Assembly: GCA_914767715.1 (NCBI GenBank) | Contig: OU612066.1 | Location: forward strand, 37,482,283 to 37,546,282 | Direction of reading: 5' to 3' | Origin: Membranipora membranacea | Lineage: Eukaryota > Bryozoa > Gymnolaemata > Cheilostomatida > Membraniporidae | Length of the DNA stretch: 64,000 nucleotides | Shown: positions 32,359 to 44,028 of the stretch, one piece after another | Layout: every line of letters starts with the position of its first letter | Position numbering within the stretch: the first letter of the stretch is position 1 | Notes under the pieces: model-generated | The model's input: only the letters and a program-made list of their open reading frames with translations | Database searches by the model: none | Told to the model about the DNA's origin: nothing | Made by a program: the position numbers and the translations under genes

Positions 32359-32661
32359 CTGGTACAAAAATAAAAGAATGGTGTGATTATGAGGCTCAGT
32401 CAGTAGTGTATCTACATGTGCAAGAAAGAACTGCTTGGGCCGACAAAGATCTCAATCACACTAGATTGGGATTTTATAAATTTAGTATAATGACTATAAC
32501 TTTTAATCTCAATCCTCGTATTCCATCAATGGCTACAATTCTACCTTCTGAACTGAATACCTCAGCCCCACATGCATAAAAATAATTAACCAGGGATTTC
32601 GCGCCAAAGAGTAGACGCAGTCTTACTGCAAATGAAGAGAAAAGCACACCAGACCACTCAC

Positions 32662-33153
32662 CAGATACGAGATAGCGTGTTACTGTTTTTGTTATCTCCT
32701 TGTGGCGATCTGAGTCGGCTGCATATTTGGTTTGCTGAGCAAACGAAGATGTTATCGAAGCTTGTCCTGGAGTGCTTGGATTGCTGCGTATGGGTCGGGA
32801 GGTAGAAGCTTTAGGTTTGACGATGGCATATTTAACGGGGTGATCGCGTTTCAGATGCCCAAATAGATTAGACGTGCTCGAGTCTTTTGTTTTAACTACT
32901 AGGTCGCAAATGTCACATGTTACTCAGTTTCGATCAGTGCCTTTGACTGTAAAATACGCCCAGACAGCAGATGATCTTCTTCCCGTCAGAGGTGTACTGA
33001 CGACAGAACTGTCTGTAGTATCGTGATTGCGTTTCAGATGCCCAAATAGATTAGACGTGCTCGAGTCTTTTGTTTTAACTACTAGGTCGCAAATGTCACA
33101 TGTTACTCAGTTTCGATCAGTGCCTTTGACTGTAAAATACGCCCAGACAGCAG
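32662..33153 (-). pseudogene. hAT-2 BED-finger exon, inner part, with a tandem duplication
   Basis: The minus-strand frame has SAVWAYFTVKGTDRN, one TGA, then VTCDICDLVVKTKDSSTSNL and FGHLKRDHPVKYA. This is a BED zinc finger (V...F.......C..C.......S..L..HL+..H). A 183-bp piece is duplicated (32841-33023 and 33024 on), so the finger is encoded twice. The exon ends at a donor CTG|GTGAGT at 32661. Its 5' part lies beyond the Harbinger insertion at 40024-40132. Confidence 0.75.
32841..33153 (+). repeat. 183-bp tandem duplication in the BED exon, second copy split by Harbinger-1
   Basis: Copy 1 is 32841-33023. Copy 2 runs 33024-33153 and continues after the Harbinger element at 40024-40077. The copies differ at one noticed base (TGATCGCG versus TGATTGCG). 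Copy 1 keeps the uninterrupted site GACAGCAGATGATC at 32963-32976. Confidence 0.9.
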
Positions 33154-33726
33154 GGGCTGGTTTCAATTAGAGATTTAGCCGGCCTGTGACTGAGCTTTCA
33201 CGGCTACAGCTCGGCTAAAGCTCAGGCACTCACCAAATCGGGTTTCAATTAGAAAAAATGTAACACACTCATGGCTGATGTTTAGCCAGATCTTGACTGT
33301 TCTGTTTCAGGCGGCTACCACTCAGCCTAGATGCAGATAACGACTCTCTGGTTGAAGAGGAAAGAAAATGAATCATCCAATCAGCTTTTGATGAGCCCAC
33401 GTGGGCTACGCCTTTAAATAAAGGAGCCAAAATCGTGAGCACCTGCGTGATTATTGATGTTTATTAATCAATACTTTTTTTTTTACATAATACTTACCAT
33501 TAATCATTCTTTTTTCTATCATTGATAGTGCAATAAAATACCTCTCATATGAATAAGGACCCCAGTGTGCCTCACCAATGTGTAATTTTTGATTTTAATA
33601 AATAAACTCAATTATTTCTGAAATTAAGTGTTTTGGGGGCTTATGTATCGTCTGCTTGGCATTTCCTTATCCAATGATCACTCCATCACACCCACTCACA
33701 CTGACAGGTGCTTACTGCTTATAAAC

Positions 33727-36331
33727 ATGGCCAACAACAGAAGCTTTTCTGATATCCAAGTAGTAAGTTTCTTCCATAGTTATGACTTTCATCCAATCAT
33801 GAATGAATGGATCATTGGTAATGACACATTAGTTTTATTCCAATGATGATTATTCCTAGATGTTGAGACAGGCATCACCTACTCTACTGTCACTGTATCT
33901 GGAACATCCCATAATAATGCTAGTCTTTGAACTCCCAAGTGAACCATGGTAGTCAATCATGCGTGCACCATATCAAGGCACCATTCAGTAGACCCATAAT
34001 GCAATTCCTTGGAAATACCAAAGTGAGAGTTAACTATGATGATGGTCACCCAGGCATGACTGATCATAGACACACCACCATAAGGTTAATACGTGAATAG
34101 AACTATGTTTATGTATAGATCATCCTATAATGCTCCTCTTTGGGATTCCCCAAGTAAGCCATGATAGTCAATCATGCATGCACCAATCTAGGCACTGTTG
34201 AGATAACCCATAATGCATTTCTTAGGAATTCCCAATGTGAGAAGTAAACATGATAGCCATCCAGGCAGGATCAATCATTGAATCACCATAATGTGCATCA
34301 AATGATGCACGTCTTAGGGATATTCGAAGGGAAGGTGGTAGGAAACAAATTGGACACGTAATAACATATGGAAATGCAATGTATATATTAAACAACATAA
34401 CAAAATCGAATAGAACATAAAACACTATAAAATCTATATATGCATAACATTAATTTGACAAAGTTGTTGAGCTACAAACAATGAAGCATTTGGCCAGGTA
34501 ATTGAGGAGAGGGAGGTTAGCGTAACCCTGTGTAATTCTATACATGTATAGTCTCTTCATACAATAGACTGATGGCTATGGTTCAACAGGTTCTTGTGAT
34601 TCTTTCAGTCCCAAAAATCAGTAAAGAAAGCCAAGGCTGCAAACTGGTCGGCTGAACAAGTGAAGGCGCTGGTTGATGGGGTGTGTGGTCAATACCACAC
34701 ACTATTTGACGATTTTGCAGGGCCTTGCGGCAGCGAGATTGTGAAGAAAACGTGGAAAGGAGTAAGTTCAGTTAATTGTTGACCTTTTTTAAAGGTAGAA
34801 ATTATAATGTAGCAAGCAGTTAAAAATGATGGTAGTAAAGGGATGAGAGCAGAATTTTTACATGTTTACCCAAGATAACACTGATAAACTTATGAAGCTA
34901 AACATCAAGAGAATAATCAATTTATCCCTTTCTTACTGCCAGAATGCACATTCTCTATCAATTTGACATTTCTAGATTCTCAGTGATGTTAATAATGCTG
35001 ACTTAACCAACAGGAGGACTCTGGAGTCCTGTAAGGACAAATTCAGAAAGCTCAAGTCAGAAACTAAGAAGGCGGTGACTTCTCGTCGCCTAGCCCTGGG
35101 CAGGACTGGCGGTGGCCCACCCCCTGCGCCTCTTCACTCGACTTTCGAGCAGATTGCTGCTGTAGTCCCCCAGGAGGCCCTACTAGGGATAGAGGAGGGA
35201 CTCGACACCAGGCATGATATTACTTCTTTGTATTGCCCTGAGATTTCATAAACCATGATTGGTTAATCAGTTCTTTGAAACCTGTTCTTAGGGTCATTCT
35301 TCTGTAATTTTGCCATCAAATGGCCCAGGTACCTATAAACAGAATAATTATACCATTCAATGTGGGCTGTGAAACATACACCGAAAATCAGTTTGTCAAC
35401 AAACTCGGAGTTGTCCTCCTAAAATCAATGAGCAGGTAGGTGGGCTACAATTACCGGAGGCCATGCAATTAGAGGGGGAATGTTGGCAATGGAAATTATA
35501 ATAATGTTCCTGCTTTTAAGAAAACATATCAGTTAAACTTTTATGATTTTATTTCAACACAGTGCCATGCTACCTATAAAGCGACCAGCTGAGACAGTTC
35601 TGGATATTTTAACTCCACCTCTACCGGCCGACGACAAAACAAAAGATGCAGCTGATGCCGAAGTACAACAGACGCCGGAATTGAAAAAGTGAGCCTTTAA
35701 CCGAATATCGTGCACCTTCTAAACTATTCCATATGCATGAGAACTCATCACAGAGTTCTCAATTTTTCATTTGCTGGACATTATGTAACAACGATGTACA
35801 CGATTCACAAAAAACACTCTAAGGATTTACCCAACATCTTTTTATGAAATGATTAAACCACTACTTTTTCTAGACAAAAAAAGACACCCACAGCAAGCAG
35901 AGAAAAAACGAAAACGCAGACTAGTACATCTTCCACGGCACCTGCTGCCCTATTACAAGTTGATAAGTGCGTATTAGCATTAATTTATCTCCCAAACTTT
36001 CAAATAGGAAGTCAGTCAAGTCATATATTCTCAATTTTTTTAAAACGAACATGTTTGTTTGGTGCTAGGAAATCGAGCCTACAGCCAGCCTTCCCCAAAA
36101 TTTACGCGAGAGATGAGACCAGCACACCTTATTCGGTAGTAGATACTGATACTACGTTGTTTCAATTTCAGCGGAGATGGCGAAGAAGTGGAGATAGATG
36201 TTAACCACGCCATGTACGAGCTTCTTCTTAAACAGAACCAAATCTTAAATAACCAGACATTAGTTCTCGTTGAGCTTAATAACAATTTACACAGCATTGC
36301 CGGCTCCCTTGAAAAACTAGCCAATAAATGA
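33727..36331 (+). CDS. Harbinger-1 Myb/SANT-like DNA-binding protein, 6 exons, 267 aa predicted
   Basis: Proposed exons: 33727-33762, 34609-34761, 34976-35211, 35563-35688, 35874-35966, 36172-36331; together 804 nt with no internal stop. MANNRSFSDIQV is followed by KAKAANWSAEQVKALVDGVC (first SANT helix) and FAGPCGSEIVKKTWKG. Then NRRTLESCKDKFRKLKSETK and LGRTGGGPPPAPL give the recognition helix and the 'TGGGP' tail. A basic Thr/Ser-rich linker and a C-terminal helix (MYELLLKQNQILNNQTLVLV) follow, likely for oligomerisation. In this superfamily the Myb-like protein binds the ends and carries the nuclease to the nucleus. The intron after exon 3 uses a GC donor (CCAG|GCATGA) if the frame is to hold. 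The first exon is the least certain. Confidence 0.75.
33914..34330 (+). repeat. two divergent tandem units of about 223 bp in the first Myb/SANT intron
   Basis: ATAATGCTxxxCTTTGxxxT and AGTCAATCATGC.TGCACC recur at 33914 and 34137. They are non-coding and specific to this intron as far as seen. Confidence 0.7.
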
Positions 36332-36734
36332 CAATAACAATATCATAATAACATTAAATAACATTTTTACCCTTACCTCATAGGTTCACTTCCTTAAATT
36401 AATCTTCTCTTCCTTGTTTTCTTTCAGCTTGGTTAATATTGTTGTCTATCCCTCTTGCCCTCTAGTTCACTTCTTCAATTGTTTTTTTCTATAAATTAAA
36501 TTATCATTGCAAATTGGCTAACCATATTGACATTGAATTTGCCTGAATTTGAATTCAACTGCTGTATTGTAGAGTGAGGACGACTATCATTTGCAAGCAA
36601 AGGGGATGAAACTTGATCTTATTATCCTCCCGGGTGGGAATATCCTCACCGTGTCAAAGGGATAAACAAATCAACAGACAGCTTTTGGATAGGGGAGTTT
36701 CCAGTTGTGAGGAGCTTCCAAGCAAGCAATATTA

Positions 36735-37195
36735 TCAAGCAAGCAAATGGGATAAAGCTTGATTGTATTAGCCCTTATCCAGGGAGTTTGGGACCAAACT
36801 CCCTGCTTAAACCTGGCAAGGGATGGGAATGACCTGACCATGTCAAGGGGATCAGCAAAACATCAGACAGCTGGACAGTCCTTTTGATACGGGACTTTCC
36901 AGTTTGTGAGGCACTTTCAAGCAACAGCTGCAAGCCAATGGGATGGAGCTTGATCATATTATCCTCAATCCTTGGAAGGGGTGGGAAAAAGCAAACTACC
37001 CTACTGACCTTAATAATTCGCCGGCTCCTAATTTCACTAGTCTTAATTATTCACGGATTTCAGGCCCGCGAATTTGAGAGGATAACTTGAAAACATAAGG
37101 TCAGTAGGGTATGTCAAAGGGATAACCAAACTACAGACAGATGGCAACTCAGTCCTGCAGCTTCAGTACAAAAGCTAATCTTTATCTCACAATTT
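36735..37195 (+). other. spacer between the two Harbinger-1 genes, with a palindrome
   Basis: AGGGAGTTTGGGACCAAACTCCCT (36780-36803) contains the inverted arms AGGGAGTTTGG / CCAAACTCCCT. The spacer is shared with the truncated copy at 42535. A promoter for the nuclease gene may lie here, but nothing specific is seen. Confidence 0.5.
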
Positions 37196-37211
37196 TTTTT
37201 TTATTTTACAG

Positions 37212-39241
37212 ATGGCTCACTTCATGATACTCAGGAATTTGCAAGGCGATGCAGAGCAGCCAGAACATAGACCAAACCCAGTAAATCAAATCAGGTTATT
37301 TAGACCAAGGGTGAATGAATTAGACATTGTTAGCCCCAGAGAATTTTTTCAGGCAACACGCCTCTATCCATACCAATACAGAGAACTTCATTCAATGCTA
37401 GAGCCATATTTGACACCAACGATCCCAACTAACAAGGCGATATCATCCAACACTAGACTTCAGGCAGCTCTGTGCTATTTAGCCTCAGGAGATAACCTAA
37501 GGTCAAGTGCGAGAGGGTATGGTATGTCCAATGCCAGCCAGTCACGGCACTTAAATTCAACACTGAACGCTATAATCGCCGAGGTAATAATTGGTCTTAA
37601 GAAAAACAAAATACAACCACAGTTCACATCTAAGTATTCAATAGCAATGGACAAAACAACTAAATTTACAAGGACACTATTGAAGGATATAACTAATTTA
37701 GACACTATTGAAGGATATTATAACTAATTTAGAAGGCGCTTGAGTATATTACCTCCCCTGTTACAGATTGACTAACATTCGTATGGTAAATTACTTCAGG
37801 TGTTGTGTCATAAGTTAAAGCTGACAGAATGTTTCCTTGTTTGTAGCTCAACAATTTTATCAGGTATCCAACCCCAGTGGAATGTAGACAGTATATGCGT
37901 GAGAACGAGGAGGTGGCGGGATTTCCCGGGGTGCTTGGTATGATCGATGGTACGCACATCAAGATTGGGAGGATACCGGCCACACTTACGCATGTGTATA
38001 ATCACCGACAAAACTCAAAGTTAGTACATAACTAGTAATAAAATACCTGTGTCATCGACCCATAGAGTATAGATTGCAGCTGATAAATTTCACTCAATCG
38101 TCGCCAAAATCATAAACAAGACCATCTTGTGTCTTGGCTGAGCTGCAGATGTGGCTGCAGAGAGTCGACTCATAGATATCCCATGGACTATCCTCCAACT
38201 AATATGATTGACTACAAATATAATAATAAAAACAATCCCCTTCATTTTAGAGATACAACTCTCAACATCATGGCAGTTTGCAATTCAGAAAGACTTTTCT
38301 GGAACGTGCTGGCCAAGTACCCCGGGGCACACCACGATAACTTCGTGTTTAGCCAATCTCAACTTTACAGAGACATGGAGAACCAGCGTCTGCAAGGCAT
38401 TCTCTTGGGTGAGCATAATAAGACAATAGTTGATTGCAGGTGGTGAATCAAAAATTGATACTTGTGTAGCCAGTATATTGTAATTAAAAACTTTGGATCA
38501 ATACTATCGTTACAGATGCATCCCAATGATATTGTCAAATAGAATGCTTGGAAAGCCATCATGATAGCAAATTGTGTTCACCTTTTGTTTGCAGAGTGAG
38601 ATACTGTATCATCTTGTTGTAGGTGACAGCGGTTACGGTATCAAACCATGGATCATGACTCCATTCCTAAACCCGGTAGAAGCCCATCAGATTGCATTTA
38701 ACAGGGCCCACAAGAAGACCAGGTTTTTGGTGGAGAATGCCTTCGGTGACCTCAAAAACAGATGGCGCTGTCTCCATAGACAAGGTACATGGCGTCTTCC
38801 CCTGAAAATATCAATTGATTAAATTCATTTCACAGAAAAATAACTATATGATGTGAGGTAATCATTAAAGTGCTAAGAGAAAATCACCAAGACATGCATT
38901 TAGATTCAAGTTCATAGCTACCTTGAGATGACAGAAAATTACCAACTTAGATTGACAAAAATGCTCTTTTAGCGTTTCGGGCTTTCAGCCTTTAGCAAGG
39001 TCCTTACAGCTTCATTGATTTTTTTTTAGGAGGAGAGCTCTATTTTGAGCCAGCGAAATGTTGTAGAGTGGTTGTGGCATGTTTTGCTCTGCACAACTTT
39101 TGTGTGCGAGCTGGTGTGCCACTCCCGGGTGATGAGGTTGAAGCACAGGCTCTACCGGAGCGAGTAGAGGGTGGGGCCATTGAGGATCAACCTGGAGGCG
39201 CACGTGTACGGGAGAGAATAGCCCTGCAACACTTCGGTTAA
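37212..39241 (+). CDS. Harbinger-1 DDE nuclease (HARBI1-like transposase), 5 exons, 358 aa predicted
   Basis: Proposed exons: 37212-37583, 37847-38019, 38251-38408, 38623-38784, 39030-39241; together 1077 nt ending in TAA with no internal stop. The length is in the usual HARBI1 range. Exon 1 has the HTH part (NTRLQAALCYLASGDNLRSS, YGMSNASQSRHLNSTLNAII). Exon 2 has GFPGVLGMIDGTHIKIG with the first Asp. Exon 3 has NIMAVCNSERLFWNVLAKYP and GAHHDNFVF, keeping the HD. Exon 4 has GDSGYGIKPWIMTPFLNP and RFLVENAFGDLKNRWRCLH with the Glu. Exon 5 has ELYFEPAKCCRVVVACFALH and NFCV. Introns are GT-AG. This enzyme would excise and reinsert the element with CWG target choice. The complete frame suggests recent activity. 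Confidence 0.85.
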
Positions 39242-39379
39242 CTTTTTATTGTCACGACTCACATTGTTCTTTTTCAGTAAATAATCCATATTTGTATCAA
39301 GTCATAAAACAATATATTCATCACTACCTATTTCACAGCCTATGATCTATATCTCTTTCAACATTCCCTGTCAACCCTT

Positions 39380-39410
39380 GTGTAGTTAGCTGTTTGATTG
39401 AATCAGGGAG
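39380..39410. repeat. 24-bp perfect palindrome
   Basis: AATCAGGGAGAATTCTCCCTGATT is self-complementary. It lies in the 3' flank of the nuclease gene; it may be a chance foldback or a transcription end hairpin. Confidence 0.7.
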
Positions 39411-40023
39411 AATTCTCCCTGATTGAATGATGTGGTTATGACTCACATACAAACATTGATTGGTATACACAAGTTGCAATGACTGATGATGATGATGTAA
39501 GTAATAATAATGAATTAATATCATTATTTAATATTCAAACCATGATATTGATGATGTCTTGACTCATATATTTTGAGTCAATTAATTGATCAAAAGCCTT
39601 TGTGTTTAATGGTTTTCAATGACGAGTTCATTTGAATGACAATGTATTACATTCTAATTACACAGTAACTTACAAGCACTGACTCACTTAGGTTTTTCAC
39701 AGCTGCCATCTGCTGGCCATGCTTCTTGGAAAGGCTGAGACACTTGCATCAAAAAAGCTTGTTCTGTGATCAGTCTATGTGTAAATATTTTGTAGGGTTG
39801 CCTATTAGTTTGAGCCATAATGATTATGGTAATCTGCAGAAAATAAACAGGAAACAGTACCTATTTACGACACCAGCCAGTAGCAGCTGTTTAGCTGAGT
39901 TGTAGCAGGGGCTAATTGAAACATGTCTAAATGGCTGATATAATCCAGCTACAGCTCGGCTACAGTGCGGCTATATACAATTTAGCACACATATGGCCAG
40001 AACCTAATTGAAACCAGCCCCAG

Positions 40024-40132
40024 ATGATCTTCTTCCCGTCAGAGGTGTACTGACGACAGAACTGTCTGTAGTATCGTGCTCTGAAGTATCTTGGTCTTCA
40101 TCAATAGAGATGTCCACGACATTATCAGCCAT
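40024..40132 (-). pseudogene. hAT-2 transposase, N-terminal coding part upstream of the Harbinger insertion
   Basis: From ATG at 40132 (minus) the frame reads MADNVVDISIDEDQDTSEHD, then SSVVSTPLTGRRSS. It joins, once the Harbinger element and one CAG are left out, to AVWAYFTVKG of the BED finger at 33153. An acidic N-terminus before a BED finger is common in this family. Confidence 0.75.
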
Positions 40133-40420
40133 CCTGTACAAATAGTAAAAAGTAACTAGACAATCATCAGACCAAATTATTACAAATTATTTAGCCATCA
40201 ACTGGAGGAAGTGAGAATAATAACTCAGGTATCCAATCACTGCTGCTTGAGGTGGATGCAGCATGCAGATGCTGGTTCACAAATGTTAAATCTAAGTATC
40301 TTATCTTAGTAGATTGCATTTAATAAAAATTATGAGATAATTGAAAGAAATCTACTACTACTAACTGGGAGAGGAGGATGGAATTGAATTTGATACTGCT
40401 ACCACCAACCAAGGAAGCTC

Positions 40421-40495
40421 ATTCTGAACTTCCTTCCTTGTTGTAACTGCAATTGCCCGGCAATTGCAGTTACAACAAGGAAGGAAGTTCAGAAT
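40421..40495. repeat. perfect 75-bp hairpin (37-bp arms, 1-base centre)
   Basis: ATTCTGAACTTCCTTCCTTG... is mirrored exactly by ...CAAGGAAGGAAGTTCAGAAT around a central C. No mismatches were seen. It lies upstream of the hAT-2 start codon. Confidence 0.93.
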
Positions 40496-41127
40496 TGGTG
40501 TAGATTATTGGCAAAAAGACCTGAACCTGACCTTGCTTGAAACTAGAATCAAAGTTTGATTAGCCTTGTCTGTAGAGTTCAGACTTCAGTTCGGAGTAGT
40601 ATCAATTTTATTTAAACAAAGGAATTGAACATTCCATAAATCTATCTATCATCATGTTGTTTCATCTTTATATTCACAGGCTAGGTGGGATAATCAAAAC
40701 AAGTTGTTGGTGATGATTGTAATCTGGTAGGGGGTGTATGTAGTTCCATAAAAAGAGAAGATTTAAGTCTTACTCACCTGAAAACTGCTCTTGCCAAACT
40801 TTCTTCTGGAATATTACAACAGGAAATGAGCAACTAGCCTTCATAGCATTACAAAAAGACCCTGCATGATTGGACCCTGTGACTCTCAGTTTGTAATTTT
40901 CACATGAAAACAATGTATCACTATACAATTAGGCCAAACACAAAATCGACTTGATGTTAAGTTGACCATTAAATTTCGACCAAACGATCTCACGATGTCA
41001 AATTGACCATTGACATCGGACCCTTCGATCTCAATTTCGATCATTTAAAGGCCCCGATCAGGAATCGATCAAACAGACCATCGTTTTGGATCGATTAACA
41101 TCGTTGCATCGTGCAGCACTAGCATCT

Positions 41128-42533
41128 ACCATACAAAAAATATCTTCCAGGCCTAACAATCAAATATATCGATATATATATATTAAGAGATCCCACACTG
41201 TTAAGCGAGGAAATTCTATACTTAAAAATTCTATATATATCTAGCTGAAAATACTTTTTTATTACTACTGTTTGCCACATCCTAGGAGTTTCCGATATAC
41301 GCTTGCACCTCTTTTATCGGTAAACATCTCTGGAGAGAGAGTTGTAATTTTGACAAACAAAACTTTTCGTTGATAAGTATGCTAGCTTTTTGAGTTCCAC
41401 ATAAGGTGTCCAGTCAGCATGCTGAAAGAACAACGATACCTCATTATGCGACCAAAATGGTTACTTTGTTATATAACTTTTAATTTAGTACAGGTTTGAA
41501 CATGCAAAACCAATTGCTACTCAAGTATATATAACTACAAAACGTTGAAAAATTCCCTCACACTAGGTAGAAACAATGCATTGAATAGCACCTGGTAAGA
41601 CTGTTTCACCAGATGTGTCTGTTTTAATTAGATTTTATCATCTTTTTAGTGCCATGAAGATAGCCAACTGATCTATATCCTATCTTATCAAACCTAGCCA
41701 AGGTTTAATGCTACCTAGCTCACCAGATACAAAAACTGTATAAATTGGAGACCAGGCATATGTGAAGAGAACTTCTGCTCTGTCTGTCGGATAATAATGA
41801 GCGGTAAAACCCAGAGGCTATTATTACATCACCATTATATTATTGGCTAGCATAGGGACTGCAGTATGGGATGACAACTTACAGTGTGATTTATGGCTTA
41901 CGGCATGCAGTTTACCGATAATGTTCTGCGCGGAGTGGTTTTCAAACTTTCCCTAATTATACAACTCAAGAGAGGGGTTTTAGGATAACCTTACAACTGA
42001 ACTCAACATAATCGATATAACAGGCTGACTTGAAATATCTAACCATCTTATTACATAGCTATCAGTTGAGTGTAAAGTATTCTCTACTAGCTGCTAGCAT
42101 TCGGGGCGACTAGACGAAATTGCCCCTCTTTGGGTAGAAGACGACTTGGCTCTTGTTTATTCAACGCAACATCTAAGACAGAATTTTAGGTTTAATGCTA
42201 GAATTGGTTTATTCCCTTGTGTATCATTGTGTGATGCCTTGGAGCTGGGCTTACTCTTAAGAAGTCACCAAAGAAGGACCCACTATAAATTCTGCAAAGT
42301 ATCACTAAGTCTCAGCAGTGATCTGTAGATTTTACAACACTAGGGAATACCTTCTGTCTATGTTTTGTGACGTAGAACAGATAGGACAGACTGGAGAGAG
42401 CTAAGACCATAATATCCTGAAATACTGATATAAATATCTACCAGCATCTATTTCTATAATAATAAGGGGGAGTCTAACAAATCTGGAGTATGAATAACAA
42501 AAAAGCTTAAGTGAAGGCCCAAGTCACAATCAA
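41128..42533 (+). repeat. dispersed repeat R, copy C (distal part only)
   Basis: Parallel to 21290-22550 over its full length, with shared words such as AGATCCCACACTGTTAAGCG (41190) and CTGTTTTAATTAGAT (about 41620). It begins at the hAT-2 right end and ends at AAGTCACAATCAA, where Harbinger sequence starts. The frame at 42146-42328 has no recognised content. Confidence 0.85.
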
Positions 42534-43552
42534 GCAAGCAAATGCGATACAGCTTGATTGTATTAGCCTTAAACCAGGGAGTTTGGGACCAAACTCCCTG
42601 CTTAAACCTGGCAAGGGATGGGAATGACCTGACCATGTCAAGGGGGTTAGCAAAACATCAGGCAGATGGACAGTCCTTTTGATAGGGGACTTTCCAGTTT
42701 GTGAGGCACTTTCAAGCAACAGCTGGGATGAAGCTTGATCATATTATCCTCAATCATTGGGAAGGGGTGGAAAAAACTAACTATGTCAAGTAGATAACCA
42801 AACTACAGACAGATGGCAACTCAGTCCTGCAGCTTGAGTACAAAAGCTAATCTTTAACTCACACATTTCGTTATTTTACAGACGGCTCACTTTATGATCC
42901 TCAGGTATCAGTCAATCCAATTAGGTCATTCAGACCAAGGGTTAATGAATTGGATATTGTAACATCGAGAGAATTTTTTCAGGCAACGCACGTTTATCCA
43001 TATCAATATCGTGAACTGCATTCAATTCTATAACCATTCTTAACCCCAACAATCCCAACCAACAAAGCAATATCTTCTAACACCAAACTTCAAGCAGCTC
43101 TGTGCTACCTAGCCACAGGAGACAACTTAAGGTCAATTGCAAGAGGTTATGGCATGTCAAACACCAGTCAATCACGACATTTGAATGCAACACTCAACGC
43201 CATAATCGCCGAGGTAATTATTAAAGTGTTAAGAAAAGCAAAATACAACCACTGTTCACAACTAAGTATTCCATAGCAATGGACAAAACAACTAAATTTA
43301 CAAGGATTAATTTAGAAGGCGCTAGAGTATTTTATCTCCCCTGTTACAGATTGACTAACATTCTTATCGTATATTACTTCAGGTGTTGTGTCATATGTAA
43401 AACCTGACAAAATGCTTCCTTGATTGTAGCTCAACAATTTCATCCCACCCTAAACGATTCTAGACAATATATGCTTGACAATGAGGAGGTGGCAGGATAC
43501 CCCGGGGTGCTCGGCATGATCGATGGGACACACAAGATTGGCAGGCGGGTAG
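42534..43552 (+). pseudogene. truncated Harbinger copy (Harbinger-2): spacer and first half of nuclease
   Basis: 42535-42890 matches the Harbinger-1 spacer (including the GGGACCAAACTCCCTGCTTA word). The nuclease follows with deletions and stops: about 27 codons are missing after the start, and a TAA lies at 43031-43033. The match ends in the first-Asp exon (GMIDGTHK...) at about 43552. Both element ends are absent. Confidence 0.8.
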
Positions 43553-44028
43553 TTTCTTCTCTCACTCCATGGTGTATCCAATGAGTTCTTAATATATCCC
43601 TGGCCCCGGTCAAAAAAATCAACTGCCTCCACCCCTCAATTTGTATTTTGTGCAAGTTGAAGGCATTTTATGAGACTGATAATTGATGGATATTGCAAAA
43701 ATTCAGGTCCACATCCAGTACCATTCAACCCTGACAGCACTAAATATGAATTCACATTTTACTTGCCTTTACAGATAGGCATCATACTCTCCATTGAGTA
43801 TCTGAGATATAAGCCCTGGTTATGCTCCTAAGGGCAATCAGCAGCCCTCAAACCCCAAAGTCTGTTATAAATGAGTTGAGAAGCTATGTTTGGTTCACCG
43901 ATATAACTCTTAATGAATTAGAATTAAAAGAAATACAAGAAATCTGGTGTTTTGGAGAAAATATAAATGGTTCATGAACATAATTATTTGAGATTATTCC
44001 TTAACTTCCTGCTACCACTTTTATTACC
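43553..44028. other. non-coding stretch
   Basis: No recognised motif or repeat; it separates the Harbinger-2 fragment from R copy B. Confidence 0.5.

Larger units (their letters stand above)
33154..40020 (+). mobile_element. PIF/Harbinger transposon (Harbinger-1), 6.87 kb, apparently complete
   Basis: The ends GGGCTGGTTTCAATTAG and CTAATTGAAACCAGCCC (with inner differences) are inverted and flanked by CAG on both sides (33151-33153, 40021-40023), a 3-bp duplication of the CWG type known in Harbinger elements. A second TTTCAATTAG lies about 85 bp inside each end. It carries a Myb/SANT gene (33727-36331) and a nuclease gene (37212-39241) on the same strand, both with open spliced frames. It interrupts the first coding exon of hAT-2. 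Confidence 0.9.
29700..41122 (-). mobile_element. hAT-2: ZBED-type hAT transposon split by a Harbinger insertion
   Basis: Transposase exons run on the minus strand from 40132 to 29720. The right end near 41122 reads (minus) CTAGTGCTGCACGATGCAAC, a start common in hAT elements. It sits inside repeat R copy C, which resumes at about 41128. The matching left end is missing, so the element is truncated or rearranged there. The Harbinger-1 insertion occupies 33154-40020. Confidence 0.7.

Noticed and set aside
36069-36136. An additional Myb/SANT exon between 35966 and 36172
   Set aside because: It has a plausible acceptor but every available donor breaks the frame of the last exon; skipping it keeps the frame.
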